DNA of 64,000 nucleotides from Puffinus mauretanicus (taxonomy: Eukaryota; Chordata; Aves; Procellariiformes; Procellariidae), in contig JAJKFH010003762.1 of assembly GCA_023333565.1 (NCBI GenBank), positions 496,001 to 560,000 of the forward strand, given 5' to 3'. Position 1 is the stretch's first letter. Each line of letters starts with the position of its first letter. Below the pieces are notes generated by a model that did not search any database, had not been told where the DNA came from, and worked only from the letters and a program-made list of their open reading frames with translations. The position numbers and the translations under genes were made by a program. This document shows, piece by piece, positions 38,682 through 50,300 of the stretch.

Positions 38682-41107
38682 CTACAAAAGAAATGCAACC
38701 ACAGATGTAACACATTCAGGTGTTACAAGGAAATTCACAGCAGTTTCTAAATGGCAGACTGAAAAACATCACTAATAATATAACTTCCCAACCCTTAATT
38801 ATGATTTACATTTTTATCTTTATATTTCTGTTCCAATATACTGTAACACAATCAGAATTATAGCAGAGAAAATGGCAAAATATGATCAGCTACTCCATAA
38901 TAAAACAGGTTTCCTATCAATGCAATGGCAGAAGTTAAAATAATTTTTGACAAGTTCTGTGCTTTCAGAGAGGTTTCTTTTGACATGCACAGCGTCAGAA
39001 AGCACTCCATGAATTTTTAAACAAGGGAAAAGCAGGAACCACAGAAAGTCTTTAAAATGTGCTCTCGGTTTCTGATTAAAGTCATTTGTTATACAAACGA
39101 ATTGGAAGATTTCTTTGATAAGAGTAGTGTACAAAATAAAAGTAAAAAAAGTTTATGGAAAAATCAACTGGTGTAAACCTATGTTAAATGTACTAGGATG
39201 TATATTTTAATGCTCCTCCTCCCCCCAGTCAGAAAAAAAAAAACAGATAGCCTCTAAAGGTGATAGGGAGCTCTGTTCCCAGGGCTTCCCCAGTTTCTAG
39301 ATGTTCTGTTGCAGAGCTCAAAGCAAAGAGCAAGACATGATGTACTCTCTAGCAGTTGATATCTCAGACTGAATTTAACTATCACCTTACTCTTCCATAA
39401 GGAATTTCCTGCACATAGTTTATCTAATGAGTTAGCAAACCTAATTCAGAACTTACTTCTTTAAGTAATTCAATAACTCTACATTCTTACAATTACATCC
39501 TCACTATGAATACATAAACTAAGACTCCATGATGCAACTAATCCATAAAAACGAAGGACTCCTTTAAAGACCACAGAAAATACAGCTGTCACAAGGTTGG
39601 TCTTTCTTGACAAGTATTAGAACCCCCTAGAAAGATGCTATTAAAGCCTTCTGGCTCCCCCAAGCTCATTAATTACATCTCAAATAATTGTGAGAAATAT
39701 CGTTCCACATTTTGAAATGGAAGAAAAGCAAAATGGAAAAGAAGGCTGAAAAAACAGTTCATGTTGTGTATCTTGTGGAAGTTTTGTAGTACAAAACCAG
39801 AAAGACTTCACAGCATTTGTTGGCTTCTTTGGAACTGGTCCCACTGGTCCATTGTTTTAAAAGGGCGTTGAGGTCCTTTGAGAAGAATGGTGAAAAAAGA
39901 AGTGTAAAATCTATCCTCAGAGTTTGGCCCAAAAGCAGACTGTTTTGGTTGAGCAGAAAACATATTCAGAACAACGCCCTTTTCTCCAAAAATATATTCT
40001 TATATGTTACTTCCAAACAAAAATACCCGCAGTCCTTAATTTTACATCCCCTGTAGCATTGTCTAAAGTTACTTTTTTTTTTTTTTTTTAAAATGAAAAG
40101 CAGAATACACCATAGTGTATAGCACTACACCATAGCATTAGGCTGCAAAAATTCCGTCAGTGAGAATGAGGCTGCAGAGGCAGAGACACCAGGAGAAGGC
40201 AACTCTTTACAGGTATGTCAGTTGCCATCATAGAGGGACCCAGTTAAAGAGACCTTTTTATTAACTGCAAATCATTCAAACCCTGATTTCCTCATTCTGA
40301 GCAGTCATTTCTGCATCTCTCCCAAGCCCAAACCTCTTGTCATGATAGACAGCCCATCCGTTCCACCCTCCCTCCTTTGGTTCTCCATTCCTCTCCAATC
40401 CACTCCCCCCATATCCTCCCCAGGCTCCACCGCTTTTGCCTGCAACAACCTGCCTACTTAAGAGCATTTTTGCTCTTTCTGAGCCCTTCTGTCCTTCCTT
40501 TTGTCCCACACGATGAGCAGCCCAACTGAGAATCCCTACATACACCCTCTGGTCAACACTGCCCTACGCTAGCACTCTGAGGCACCATCGCTGCACCATC
40601 CCTCCCGTTGATTTTCCCCACCACTGTATGCTCCCATGAAATGCAGCTGAACCTGCCCCTTTGCAAGGGGATTCACCTCTTCTTTGGCTTGCCTGTCTGT
40701 CATTCTTCCCAGGTTTTCAGTATTGTGGGCACAGGTTGCACATAAAAATCCACGTGAACAGGACTTCAAGGGCAGAAAACAGAGGAACTGTCCAAGGGAA
40801 AAAGAAGTCAGATTTATGGCGACTCTATGGACAGTTTTTTTGATCAGGAGTGATTAAATATGGTCAGTTGAGGTCAAAATCAGCTCTTTTTTTCCTAAAG
40901 AAGGGGAGGAACTAGGAAATTCAGGATAGAGTATTACTCTGTACATTTTCATGAAAAACGATTTTTATTTTAGGGAGATTAACTGTACATAGTACTTTAT
41001 TCCAGAAATTTTTGGTTAAGCGCTTAACCCAATTTGGAATTAGTAATTTAGGCATTTGGTACAGCTGATCATTCTAATTAACTTTGTGTAATGAACTGAG
41101 TTTCTAC
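38682..41107 (-). other. INPP4B intron (2426 nt)
   Basis: The shortest intron here, between the 41.1- and 38.6-kb exons. It contains a T run at about 40074-40089 and a C/T-rich block at 40270-40720 that stands out from its AT-rich surroundings. Nothing in it reads as coding. Confidence 0.7.
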
Positions 41108-41219
41108 CTTTTGATCCTGGGCGTCTGATGTGATGTGGTCCGTTTCCCCATCCTCTAGCTCTCCCATCTTCACAAGATTGACTTCAATGGTACCAACCGT
41201 CTTTCCACCATCAGAAGTC
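41108..41219 (-). CDS. INPP4B: INPP4B exon: end of C2 domain ([20 protein letters not shown]...)
   Basis: A 112-nt exon with acceptor TTTCCAG and donor GTAGAA. It starts with one base completing the Arg codon from the 51.7-kb exon, then encodes 37 residues beginning [20 protein letters not shown] and ending in SDAQDQK. This aligns without gaps to human [20 protein letters not shown], the final strand of the C2 domain, followed by an acidic linker (ELEDGETDH). Residue 18 of the exon is the first in-frame Met (VKMGE) and would be the natural start if transcription began in the CpG island about 1.26 kb upstream; that use is inference. The exon ends in phase 0. Confidence 0.95.
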
Positions 41220-42477
41220 CTGGAAAAAAAACCCCATGACATTCGGTCATCTGCAGCATTGCATTCTTTCAGTAAAAATATTTTCAGTAAACATTTAGTC
41301 CCCTCTCCATTCTGTATAGCTGCAGTCACCTGTATTGAACTCTTTATTTACAATCATAAAGCAAATGTTAACAATAAGGCATATTGGATTTTCTCCAAAT
41401 TCTTTATAGCAATGAAAGTTTTCAGCATGAAACTGAGGATGGGTAAGCGCTATAAATGGTGGAAGAACCCACGAACATTGCCAAGTTTTCATTTTAGACA
41501 TTATTCTGCCCGTGGACTGACAGAGAACGGGCTGTAACATGTTGCACCAATACCCCACTTACAACCTGCAATCTCACTGCACAGTACACTGCTTTGTTCC
41601 CTAACGTAATCTGCGAAGAAAGGACGTGCTCAGGATATTAATAAGCCTCCTGCTAAACCGAAATAATGAAACTAATCTGAATATCACTTTTCCTTTTGAA
41701 ATCCCTCCGTAGAGTAATTGTTCAGAATCAGTCCCATTTCTTTAACTATATGGGAGAACATAATATAGTTCCAGGTGAATACCTTTATTATCATCTCCAC
41801 AAATAGTTTACTTCCAATCAGGCAAAAATAAATAGCAATTCAGATTTACACTCCAAATAAAGAGTACTGCTCACTACCTTTTGGAAGAAACAAGGGTTTA
41901 AACTCCAAAAAGATTCTGAATTCAGCTTTCCCTGGTAGTAAACCACCGAGGCTAACGGCACAGTCTATCTCCCCTGGCTTATTCTGAACAGCTGGGTTTT
42001 AGGAAAGGAAGGAAAGTAGAGTAACAGATCATTTAATAATAATAATGAGGAAAGTATAACAACAGCCACCAAGCAAAAAATTGGCAAAAGGAAATGACGG
42101 GAATAAGGTTAGCAGAACTGCAAAAGGACAGAGAGGAAGAAGAATGAAAACAAATAGGTTTGGGGCAATACTGCGTATAACCTCAGAAGTGAAGATGAAA
42201 AGCGATGAAGCAGGACAAAGGAATACATAGAAGAGGAACTAGAGGGCTGGCAATAAAAAAGAAAAAAACAACTTTCAGAAACAGTAATATTAGAAAAAAG
42301 TGTTTCCATTAAAAACTGCCACATTCCTCGGGCAATCCTCGCTGCAGGAAAACATCAAAACGCCCCTTCAACTCAGACACCCTTCCACAACTTCAAAAAA
42401 TAGTCCTCACATTATATTAGTAAAGGAAGGAAAAATCCCCCAAACACCCTTCTCCTCATGTCACCAACCAGGAGAAA

Positions 42478-42720
42478 GACAGCGCTGGCCCGCTGCTACG
42501 CCCGCGAGCACGGCGCGGTGCTACGCGGAGGCATCCCCCCGGGCCGGCTTTGCCAGCCAATTCCCACTGCCGCTCCGGCGCCGAGACCCCCGCGCAGCAC
42601 CGCGCCGACGCGCATCGTCTCCCGCTCTCAGGCAGGGCAGGCCCAGCTCAGCTTTGCCGTGCCGCCTTCTGCCCTGGGCAGGCTTTCCCAGAGTGCTCAC
42701 TCGTGCCCCGGGCGGGAGGA
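42478..42720. promoter_or_regulatory. Small intragenic CpG island, possible internal promoter
   Basis: About 240 nt of strongly GC-rich sequence with roughly 30 CpG dinucleotides by my count, set in AT-rich intron that is nearly free of CpG. It includes the clusters CCCGCGAGCACGGCGCGG and CACCGCGCCGACGCGC and a GC box (GGGCGGG) at 42710-42716. CpG survives only where germline DNA is unmethylated or the insert is young. It lies about 1.26 kb upstream, in transcription direction, of the 41.1-kb exon, where an alternative INPP4B start or an antisense RNA could begin. Open frames inside it have codons set by GC bias and are not convincing. It could instead be a GC-rich insertion. No TATA box or splice donor is decisive; a GTGAGC on the minus strand near 42700 is a possible weak donor. 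Confidence 0.5.
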
Positions 42721-44573
42721 CCTTCTCTCTGTGTTGAGCTCCCACAATTTTACATAATCTGTAGTTCCGTATGCGGTATAAGGCCTTAATTAAGTCAGAG
42801 TATGCCAACTCTTTACACTGACTAAAGGTAAGCATGCACCTTAGCCTTCGCAGGCACGGATACTTATTTATCATGCTAAATCAAAACTTCCATTTTTTTA
42901 CAGTGAAGTCTCAAAATATAGCTACCCCCAAGCTTCAAATTTAAATAATTATTTTGGTTGCAAACCATTATGCTTTAATATGCGACTCAGTAGAATACAC
43001 TCATCTTGCAACTGTACAAATTAAATATGTTCTTATATAAAACCTTGCAAAATACACATAATTCTTCATATTTTACACGTGTCACTACTTCATTTGCTCT
43101 AAGCCAAATCCATTACTGACAATAAAATAAAGGAACAATTAAAAATGAACCAATTCCAGATAGCCTTGCAACGAAAGAAGTCTACATTAATTAACAAAGT
43201 ATACAAAAGAAAGAAAAGTAATGAGGAAGAAGGGTTCAATGTCCAAAGGGTGTTCATGAGTAAAAATACATAATAATTTGGAAATGCATGAGAACAACTT
43301 AAGTGTCTTCTGAATGAAGAACGTTCCCCTGAGTTGCTACAGCTTAGTGGTTTGACTCAATTTGTTTTTTCCTTCCTGTGTCAAACCAGCACGCAAACTA
43401 GGCTACCTCAACAAATGGACTACAGCATGGCCAAGGAGAAAGGGAATACAACAGATAGTAGCAAATCACATATACTTAAAAATCAGAGTAAATGTGTTGC
43501 TATAAGACTGACAATTTTTCAGCTTAACGTGTCCCGATCAAAATGGCAAGTAGATGACCTCGTTACCAGGCTGACTTAAATACGCAACAGCATTTTGCTG
43601 TTGTCCTGGTCTGAAAGGAAAAGGTTGCATTCACTTGACCTCCAGAAGTAAAATCCTACCCATCCTTTTTTCAGAGAACACATTTTTCTAAGGCCAAAGA
43701 GACCTGCAAGTTCAAGACTGAACTACATAAACCAGATCTGATTTAAAATTACATCAGGGTAAATTTAGAGTATAAACAAATGTTGAGAAAATGAACTGAT
43801 ACAAGCCAACGAGGCATGTTGCTCGAGTAAAACAAAATAGAAATGGAAATGCCAGTTACGCTTTCTCAGTCCTTGTCTCCCTTTCTTTAGAACACTAAAT
43901 ATTCCCCCTTGTTGCTGTTATTAGAGGCTTGGCCTCAGCACGGCAGTGAGCACTGCACTGCTTGCCTGCACCAGCAGCAATATGTATTTGGAAGCTTTCT
44001 CCATACATGTTTAAAAAATATGTTTGACCTAATTTCACTTTATATCAATTTTTTCAATTATTTTCTTCTCAAAATAACTGCTGTTCTGGTCTAACACACA
44101 TGTAATATTACAATCTGAAACATGCAGTCTCTGCAAGGGAAGGTAATGCAACAGAATAAAACTAAACAGTGGGACCGTTGCCTTGTAGTTGTACTCCTTC
44201 CTCCATTCTTCTTATCTTTCCACATGGAAATATGAAAACACAATATAAAAAACAAAAAACCCAAAATTTCTTTTGAATGCTACAGGCACACAAATCAACA
44301 AAAAGCTCTATAAATGTCCAGGGAGAAACCATCATTAGCTGTGTCAGGCATTGTGAATTTAAAATACCACTGGTGCACGAGAGTCTTCAAACAACAGACA
44401 TGGCACGCATTTAAAACTTTCAAGCAACATCATGAGATTAAAATTTCGCTTGAAAGAAAATGAAAAGTGAGAAACAGAAATGATGCAGTGGGAAAAATAA
44501 AAAAAGCCTAGCGATCACACTTAAATAAGATAAAAATCTAAATTATTTTACTCTGCATTAACAGAAACAGTAT

Positions 44574-44608
44574 TGCGCGCGCACACACGCACACATATAT
44601 GTACACAC
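44574..44608. repeat. Alternating purine-pyrimidine tract (CG/CA/TA)
   Basis: 35 uninterrupted alternating pyrimidine-purine steps: TGCGCGCG, then CA repeats with a CG, then TATATGTA and ACACAC. Such a tract is a microsatellite and a candidate Z-DNA former. Confidence 0.85.
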
Positions 44609-45480
44609 TTCATGTCATTCGCCTGCACAGACAGTAGGAGACAATCTCATACACACCCCCCGTTCAACAGAGCATCAGGAGAAGAATTAATTAGTTTTAG
44701 GATACTTCATAATGCATTAGGATAGAATCAGCTTATTTGCTATAGTTTAATAAAGCTGAAAAGTGCACTCTGCACTCACCTGGTGCAGTGAAGACTGTCC
44801 CTGCACCAAATTGCTTACAGTCACGAGACCAGAGGTGCTATAGACCCCCAGGACAAAGGATTACACCTTCACATTACACCTTGACAAACCTGCGTAGGGA
44901 CGGTGGGGATGGGGAACACAGCAGTAAGAATTAAAAAAGTGTGTGAATGTGAAGAAGCCCATATATGGCTCAAACTCTAGCTGGCTTATGGAGTTGGAAA
45001 CTGCTGTGGTTTTTTTAGCAGCCTGGGACAAGGAGCATCAATCGCCCGATACCTGTCCACAGAGCATCTGCATTTGGAATATGACCAATGAAAAGGAGAC
45101 AAAGTGTTAGAAGAGTGATTTCTAAACCAGATTTAGAACCCAGTATCATAGGATGCAGGCTTCCGCAGCAAAGCTGGCAATGTTTCAGGCTATCCCTAAC
45201 CGTTCAGTCCAACATGACTGCATGCTGCAGTGCTCACTCCACCTACCACGGCCATAATCCTGTGACAGTCCGCACTCACCTAAGCTGGGGTCACCAAGGA
45301 CCCATCTTCTGATGAATCTCATGGAGGTGATTCTGAGTGAAACAGTGTGTTTTGAACTTTAAAAAAAATACTTCTATCAGTGTTAAAAGCAGCTTTGTTG
45401 TTCTACTCGCTGAGCCAAACCGACAGACTTTTGAAGCCGTCATGAAATCTGCTCAGGTTTAAAACCACCATTACTTACTA

Positions 45481-45545
45481 ATCATAGAATCATAGAATTG
45501 TTTAGGTTGGAAAAGACCTTTAAGAGCACCAAGTCCAACTGTAAT
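45481..45545 (-). mobile_element. CR1 LINE 3'-end fragment (minus strand)
   Basis: Begins with ATCATAGAATCATAGAATTG, then TTTAGGTTGGAAAAGACC and CACCAAGTCCAACT. This is the reverse complement of the avian CR1 3' end, so the element points left. Only about 65 nt can be recognised before the similarity fades. The orientation is the same as INPP4B and opposite to the larger CR1 next to it. Confidence 0.9.
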
Positions 45546-45699
45546 GCTTCTAATACTAATTTAAAGTTTATTATACACATGGATTTCCTTACCATCCCAA
45601 GTCCTTAAGGATCACCCTCAAATGCGAGGGAAGAAGCTAGCCACCACCATCACAAGCAGCAGGAATATGTGCCCACCTTAATACTTATGGCAATAAAAG

Positions 45700-47199
45700 G
45701 TCAACCCAGGCATCCAAGTGGCTTGCCAAGCCACTCTCCATCATTTACCAGCCGTCCTGGTTAACAGGGGAGGTCCCGGACGACCGGAGGCTTGCCAATG
45801 TGATGCCCATCTACAAGAAGGGCCGGAAGGAGGATCTGGGGAACTAGAGGCTGGTCAGCCTGACCTCGGTGCCAGGGAAGATTATGGAGCAGTTCATCTT
45901 GAGGGCGCTCACAAGCCATGTCCGGGACAACCAGGGGATCAGGCCCAGCCAGCAGGGGTTCATGGAAGGCAGGTCCTGCTTGACCAACCTGATCTCCTTC
46001 TATGACCAGGTGACCCGCCTCGTGGATGAGGGAAAGGCTGTGGATGTGGTCTACCTGGACTTCAGTAAAGCCTTTGACACTGTCTCCCACAGCATTCTCC
46101 GAGAGAAGCTGGCGGCTCACGGCCTAGACAGGTACACTCTTCGCTGGGTAAAAAACTGGCTGGGCGGCCGGGCCCAGAGAGTTGTGGTGAACGGAGTTAA
46201 ATCCAGTTGGCGGCCGGTCACGAGCGGTGTTCCCCAGGGCTCAGTACTGGGGCCGGTCCTGTTCAATATCTTTATCAATGATCTGGATGAGGGGATCGAG
46301 TGCTCCCTCAGTAAGTTTGCAGGCGACACCAAGTTGGGCGGGAGTGTTGATCTGCTGGAGGGTAGGAAGGCTCTGCAGAGGGACCTGGACAGCCTGGATC
46401 GATGGGCCGAGGCCAACTGTATGAGGTTCAACAAGGCCAAGTGCCGGGTCCTGCACTTCGGCCACAACAACCCCAGGCAACGCTACAGGCTTGGGGAAGA
46501 GTGGCTGGAAAGCTGCCCGGAGGAAAAGGACCTGGGGGTGCTGGTTGACAGCGGCTGAACATGAGCCGGCAGTGTGCCCAGGTGGCCAAGAAGGCCAACA
46601 GCATCCTGGCCTGTATCAGAAATAGTGTGGCCAGCAGGAGCAGGGAGGTGATCGTGCCCCTGTACTCGGCACTGGTGAGGCCGCACCTCGAATACTGTGT
46701 TCAGTTTTGGGCCCCTCACTACAAGAAGGACATTGGAGGTGCTGGAGCGTGTCCAGAGAAGGGCAACGAAGCTGGTGAAGGGCCTGGAGCACAAGTCTTA
46801 TGAGGAGCGGCTGAGGGAACTGGGGCTGTTTAGTCTGGAGAAGAGGAGGCTGAGGGGAGACCTCATCGCGCTCTACAACTACCTGAAAGGAGGTTGTAGC
46901 GAGGTGGGTGTTGGTCTCTTCTCCCAAGTAACTAGCGATAGGCCGAGAGGAAATGGCCTCAAGTTGCATGGGAGGTTTAGATTGGACATTAGGAAAATTT
47001 CTTTACTGAAAGAGTGGTCAGGCCTTGGAACAGGCTGCCCAGGGAAGTGGTTGAGTCACCATCCCTGGAAGTATTTAAAAGACGTGTAGATGAGGCGCTT
47101 AGGGACATGGTGTAGTGGGCATGGTGGTGTTGGGTTGACGGTTGGACTCGATGATCTTCGAGGTCTTTTCCAACCTTAATGATTCTATGATTCTATGAT
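45700..47199 (+). mobile_element. 5'-truncated CR1 LINE with degenerate reverse transcriptase
   Basis: A plus-strand CR1 of about 1.5 kb, cut off inside ORF2 at its 5' end (around 45700-45718) and ending at the typical ATTCTATGATTCTATGAT at 47180-47199. It encodes RT landmarks: [24 protein letters not shown], then FAGDTKL where the family has FADD. Downstream come the LVDSG block, [19 protein letters not shown] and [14 protein letters not shown]. It lies antisense in an INPP4B intron. GC content and codon use differ sharply from the surrounding intron. Its divergence is low compared with the other repeats here, so it is the youngest insertion in the window. Confidence 0.97.
45718..47089 (+). 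pseudogene. CR1 ORF2 (reverse transcriptase) pseudogene, 3' portion
   Basis: The RT reading frame is broken at least three times. There is an in-frame TAG at 45845-45847. A one-base loss just before the TGA at 46556-46558 ends the 45.87-46.56 kb frame. A one-base gain in the G run near 46733-46737 moves the frame again, into the segment that runs to 47089 ([20 protein letters not shown]...). The catalytic FADD motif has one aspartate changed to glycine (GGC at 46322-46324), so RT activity would be lost even if the frame were intact. The N-terminal endonuclease is absent. The product, if any, is not functional; this is typical of avian CR1 copies. Confidence 0.93.
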
Positions 47200-47365
47200 C
47201 CGTAGAGAAAGAAGGTAACAAGCTAGCGGTGGAAAAGAGGTGAGCTAGATGGACTGAGAATATCAGCCATTTGCCTCCAATGCTGTTTTCATCAAGTCTC
47301 ATTGCTGCATGTTGAATATGCAAATTTAGGCCTGTTAATTGGTTCCCATGGCCATACCTTTCTTC

Positions 47366-47385
47366 AAAAAAAAAAAAAAAAAAAA
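47366..47385. repeat. Poly(A) run of 20
   Basis: An uninterrupted A20 about 165 nt beyond the CR1 end. CR1 does not end in poly(A), so it is not that element's tail. No retrocopy body is recognisable to its left. Confidence 0.8.
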
Positions 47386-50300
47386 GAAATGTCTCAAGAA
47401 CAGAAAGAAAAAGAGAAGCAGACTGTGTATTTGCATAACTGTGTTAATTATAAATGATGAAGTGAGTGACTGCCTGAAAAGCAAACTGCATGACTTTCAG
47501 TCTAGCAGGCAGCCCCTTTCTCCAATGCATAACACACAACAAATGCAATTAGTACAGACTAACACACAGATTGTCATAAAATAATTTTCTTCACTGACGC
47601 AATGTATTTTGAAATACGCAAGCACAAAACTGTTGTACTTGCATAGAAATGTTTATTCTGTGAATTCACAGTGGAACCTATTGCAATCAATACCGTTTTT
47701 GAACAAGTCCACTGGTAAATAACATTCTGTTGCATTCTATGGTAAATAAACAAAGTTTTGTGCTGTTCAATTCCTTCTCAGTTTTCATGATTTCAATGTA
47801 CTGTTGATTACGCTTCAATGTGAAAACAAATTTCGCCTCAACTGTACGGGAGATTTTCCTGGCTTATAAAGCCAAGCCGTTGTTCACCTGCTACCTGTGG
47901 TGGATAACGTGACATGAAGCAGCCAAGAAACAATTCCAGGATGGAGACCAAGTAAAACTAGTTGTAGGCAGACTTATACTGAATTTTAATAGTGAAAAGC
48001 AGCTAAATATATAGTATTTTATAGTCATCATTTGCCAAGAAAGTTATACGTACATAAATGACTGCGAAAATTAGTGTGCTGCTTTCAAATTCTCTCTAGT
48101 TAGTTAGGCATTGTGAACGTAACTACTATTGAAGCGCAGTTACGTGTCTTCTGGCCCACTGAACTACAAGGTGCTTGGGGGACAGTGTTAGGAGGGAAGG
48201 AAGTTGGGGGGACTTTCTTTAATGGAGTCTTGGACTGGAGTTATTTTTTTGAACTTTCCAAAAATAACTATGGTTTATCTCCTTTATTTAAAGGAAATAG
48301 ATTCGGTCCGGCACAAGATTAATGAAAATAAGACAGCTAAAAAAAACAGATTGATAGAAAAATAGATATTGTCCATGTGTAAAGAAAGTCTGTAGAATGC
48401 ATGATTGACAGACATCCACAGGCACGTTCTCTCAGATAATCTGTATAATTCATGCTTTTCCATCCTAGTTCTTGTTTTTGTAGCTCCATCGCTATAAATT
48501 TCCTGCTTACAGGGGCAAAGGATCCGAGTGCTATTGATATTACCCTAGTTTCATATTGAAGTAGCCTGCTTACCCTACTGTACTGTCTACTAAGATGAGC
48601 ATCTCAGACAGATGGACCTTATTTTTACAGAGAGCATAAAAGAGCACTATTATCTTTTTTCCTTTGCTTCTTCTTACATGTAACTTACTGGAAATCATAC
48701 CAAAATCACCTAAGCTAAAGAGAACCTTCCTGGAAAAAGGGCAAACTACCACCACAGGGGAAGCAGCTAATGGAAGTAGTAATTGCTAGCCCTGTACAAA
48801 AAGCCATAGACCTTAACCAAGAAAAAAAACATATTATGCTGTTCTTAAAAGAAAGGCACGGCAAAAAGATCCTCTAAATTGAACTTAAAACGTAAATCAA
48901 CTAAAAAAAAAAAATCAGTATTAATTACTAAAATACCAATCAGTATACCTAACTCTCATTTACAAAGAAAAAAGGATGTATGCTTGCTTTTTTTTTTTTT
49001 AAAAAATTGGATACACTGCAACATATAGTCAATATTAAGAAATATTCTACTATTGAATATGGCTTTTGTTTTATTCAATAGTCCACTTTAGCCTGTTCAT
49101 CATTACAACCCTATGAGAAAGCTGGAAGCAAGTGGCATTGCATTACAATTGCAAAATGAAACATCCAAATCTATAGAAGGCATTTCTGTTTTTATAAATT
49201 CCACATTGGAAACTGCAATCCCAAGTCTCTAGCAACTAAATTCCTCTGCCAACATCAGTTTTGTACATTGTCAGCACTGAAGCAATTCTACAAATTGACC
49301 TGTTCAGGTTTTGATGATTAGATATGGGTGCACACATCTACAATAAACACTCAGTCATCAGTTTAGGGCACCTTTATACAGAAGAAAGGACAATCAAAAT
49401 AACAACTTCTTTTGCAGTCGTTTGTAACTTGCGTCCCTAATCACTATTAAGGCACAATGGCGGGCAGACAGAAAAAGCAGAGCACGGTTTGTCAACAGTG
49501 AGGAATTGTAGACGTATGCCAGCCCTCCACAAAATAACTGAGAAAAATACAGGAATATTCCTTTAAAAACACTTTTATAATATTACGTTGTACCTCAGAA
49601 AGACAATGGCAAGACATAATAATCAAAAAAAACAGTGAAAAGTAACCAGATTCTATAATTACACCAATATTTACAGGGCACACCACAGAGTTATTTCCGG
49701 ATCCTTAAATCTCTACTTCAGATCTAACAAAGGAGTATCTCTAAATCACAGGCACTCCCTGGTAAACTCCCATCCAAAGTATATCAACAAGAATTAAATA
49801 GAATTGCATGCTCTGACACGGCCCTTGGTCTATCCCCTCTCCTCCTGAGGGGTACTAATATAATAGAGCAATTAGAGGAAAGCAAGTTTAGATTACTAGA
49901 CTGCTCTGGTTAAACTGCCATTGAAAAAATGCGGATTATTCCTACTGATTTTGTGCTGCTGAAGAGCCATAATCAGGAAACAATCCCATATTTAAAAGCT
50001 TAGGACTTTCTTCTTTTTTTTAAAAAAAAAAAAAATCCAACCAATTAAAACCTACCATTCAATGTATCTGCAAATTAATTTGAATTGGTATAATATTTGT
50101 CTTCCAGTGTTAGCCGCACAAAGAGGACATACAAATCTGAAAAGGCTTAGAGGTTCAGCTGAAACTAACCTGGCAATCTGTCATCTCTTGCTTATTAGTT
50201 ATCCATCTGAACTTTTTGTTTACAAATTAGATGGGGTTAGATACAAAATACTTATTCTTTTCAAAGTTTCCTGAAGCTTTACATTCTGTCAATTATTATG

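Noticed and set aside
42300..42874. Overlapping frames of 79-145 codons across the CpG island
   Set aside because: GC-rich DNA has few stops; three overlapping frames on both strands are equally open, and the residues are Arg/Pro/Ala-biased with no family signal.
46117..46969. Minus-strand open frames of 79-117 codons within the CR1
   Set aside because: These are shadows of the plus-strand reverse transcriptase frame.
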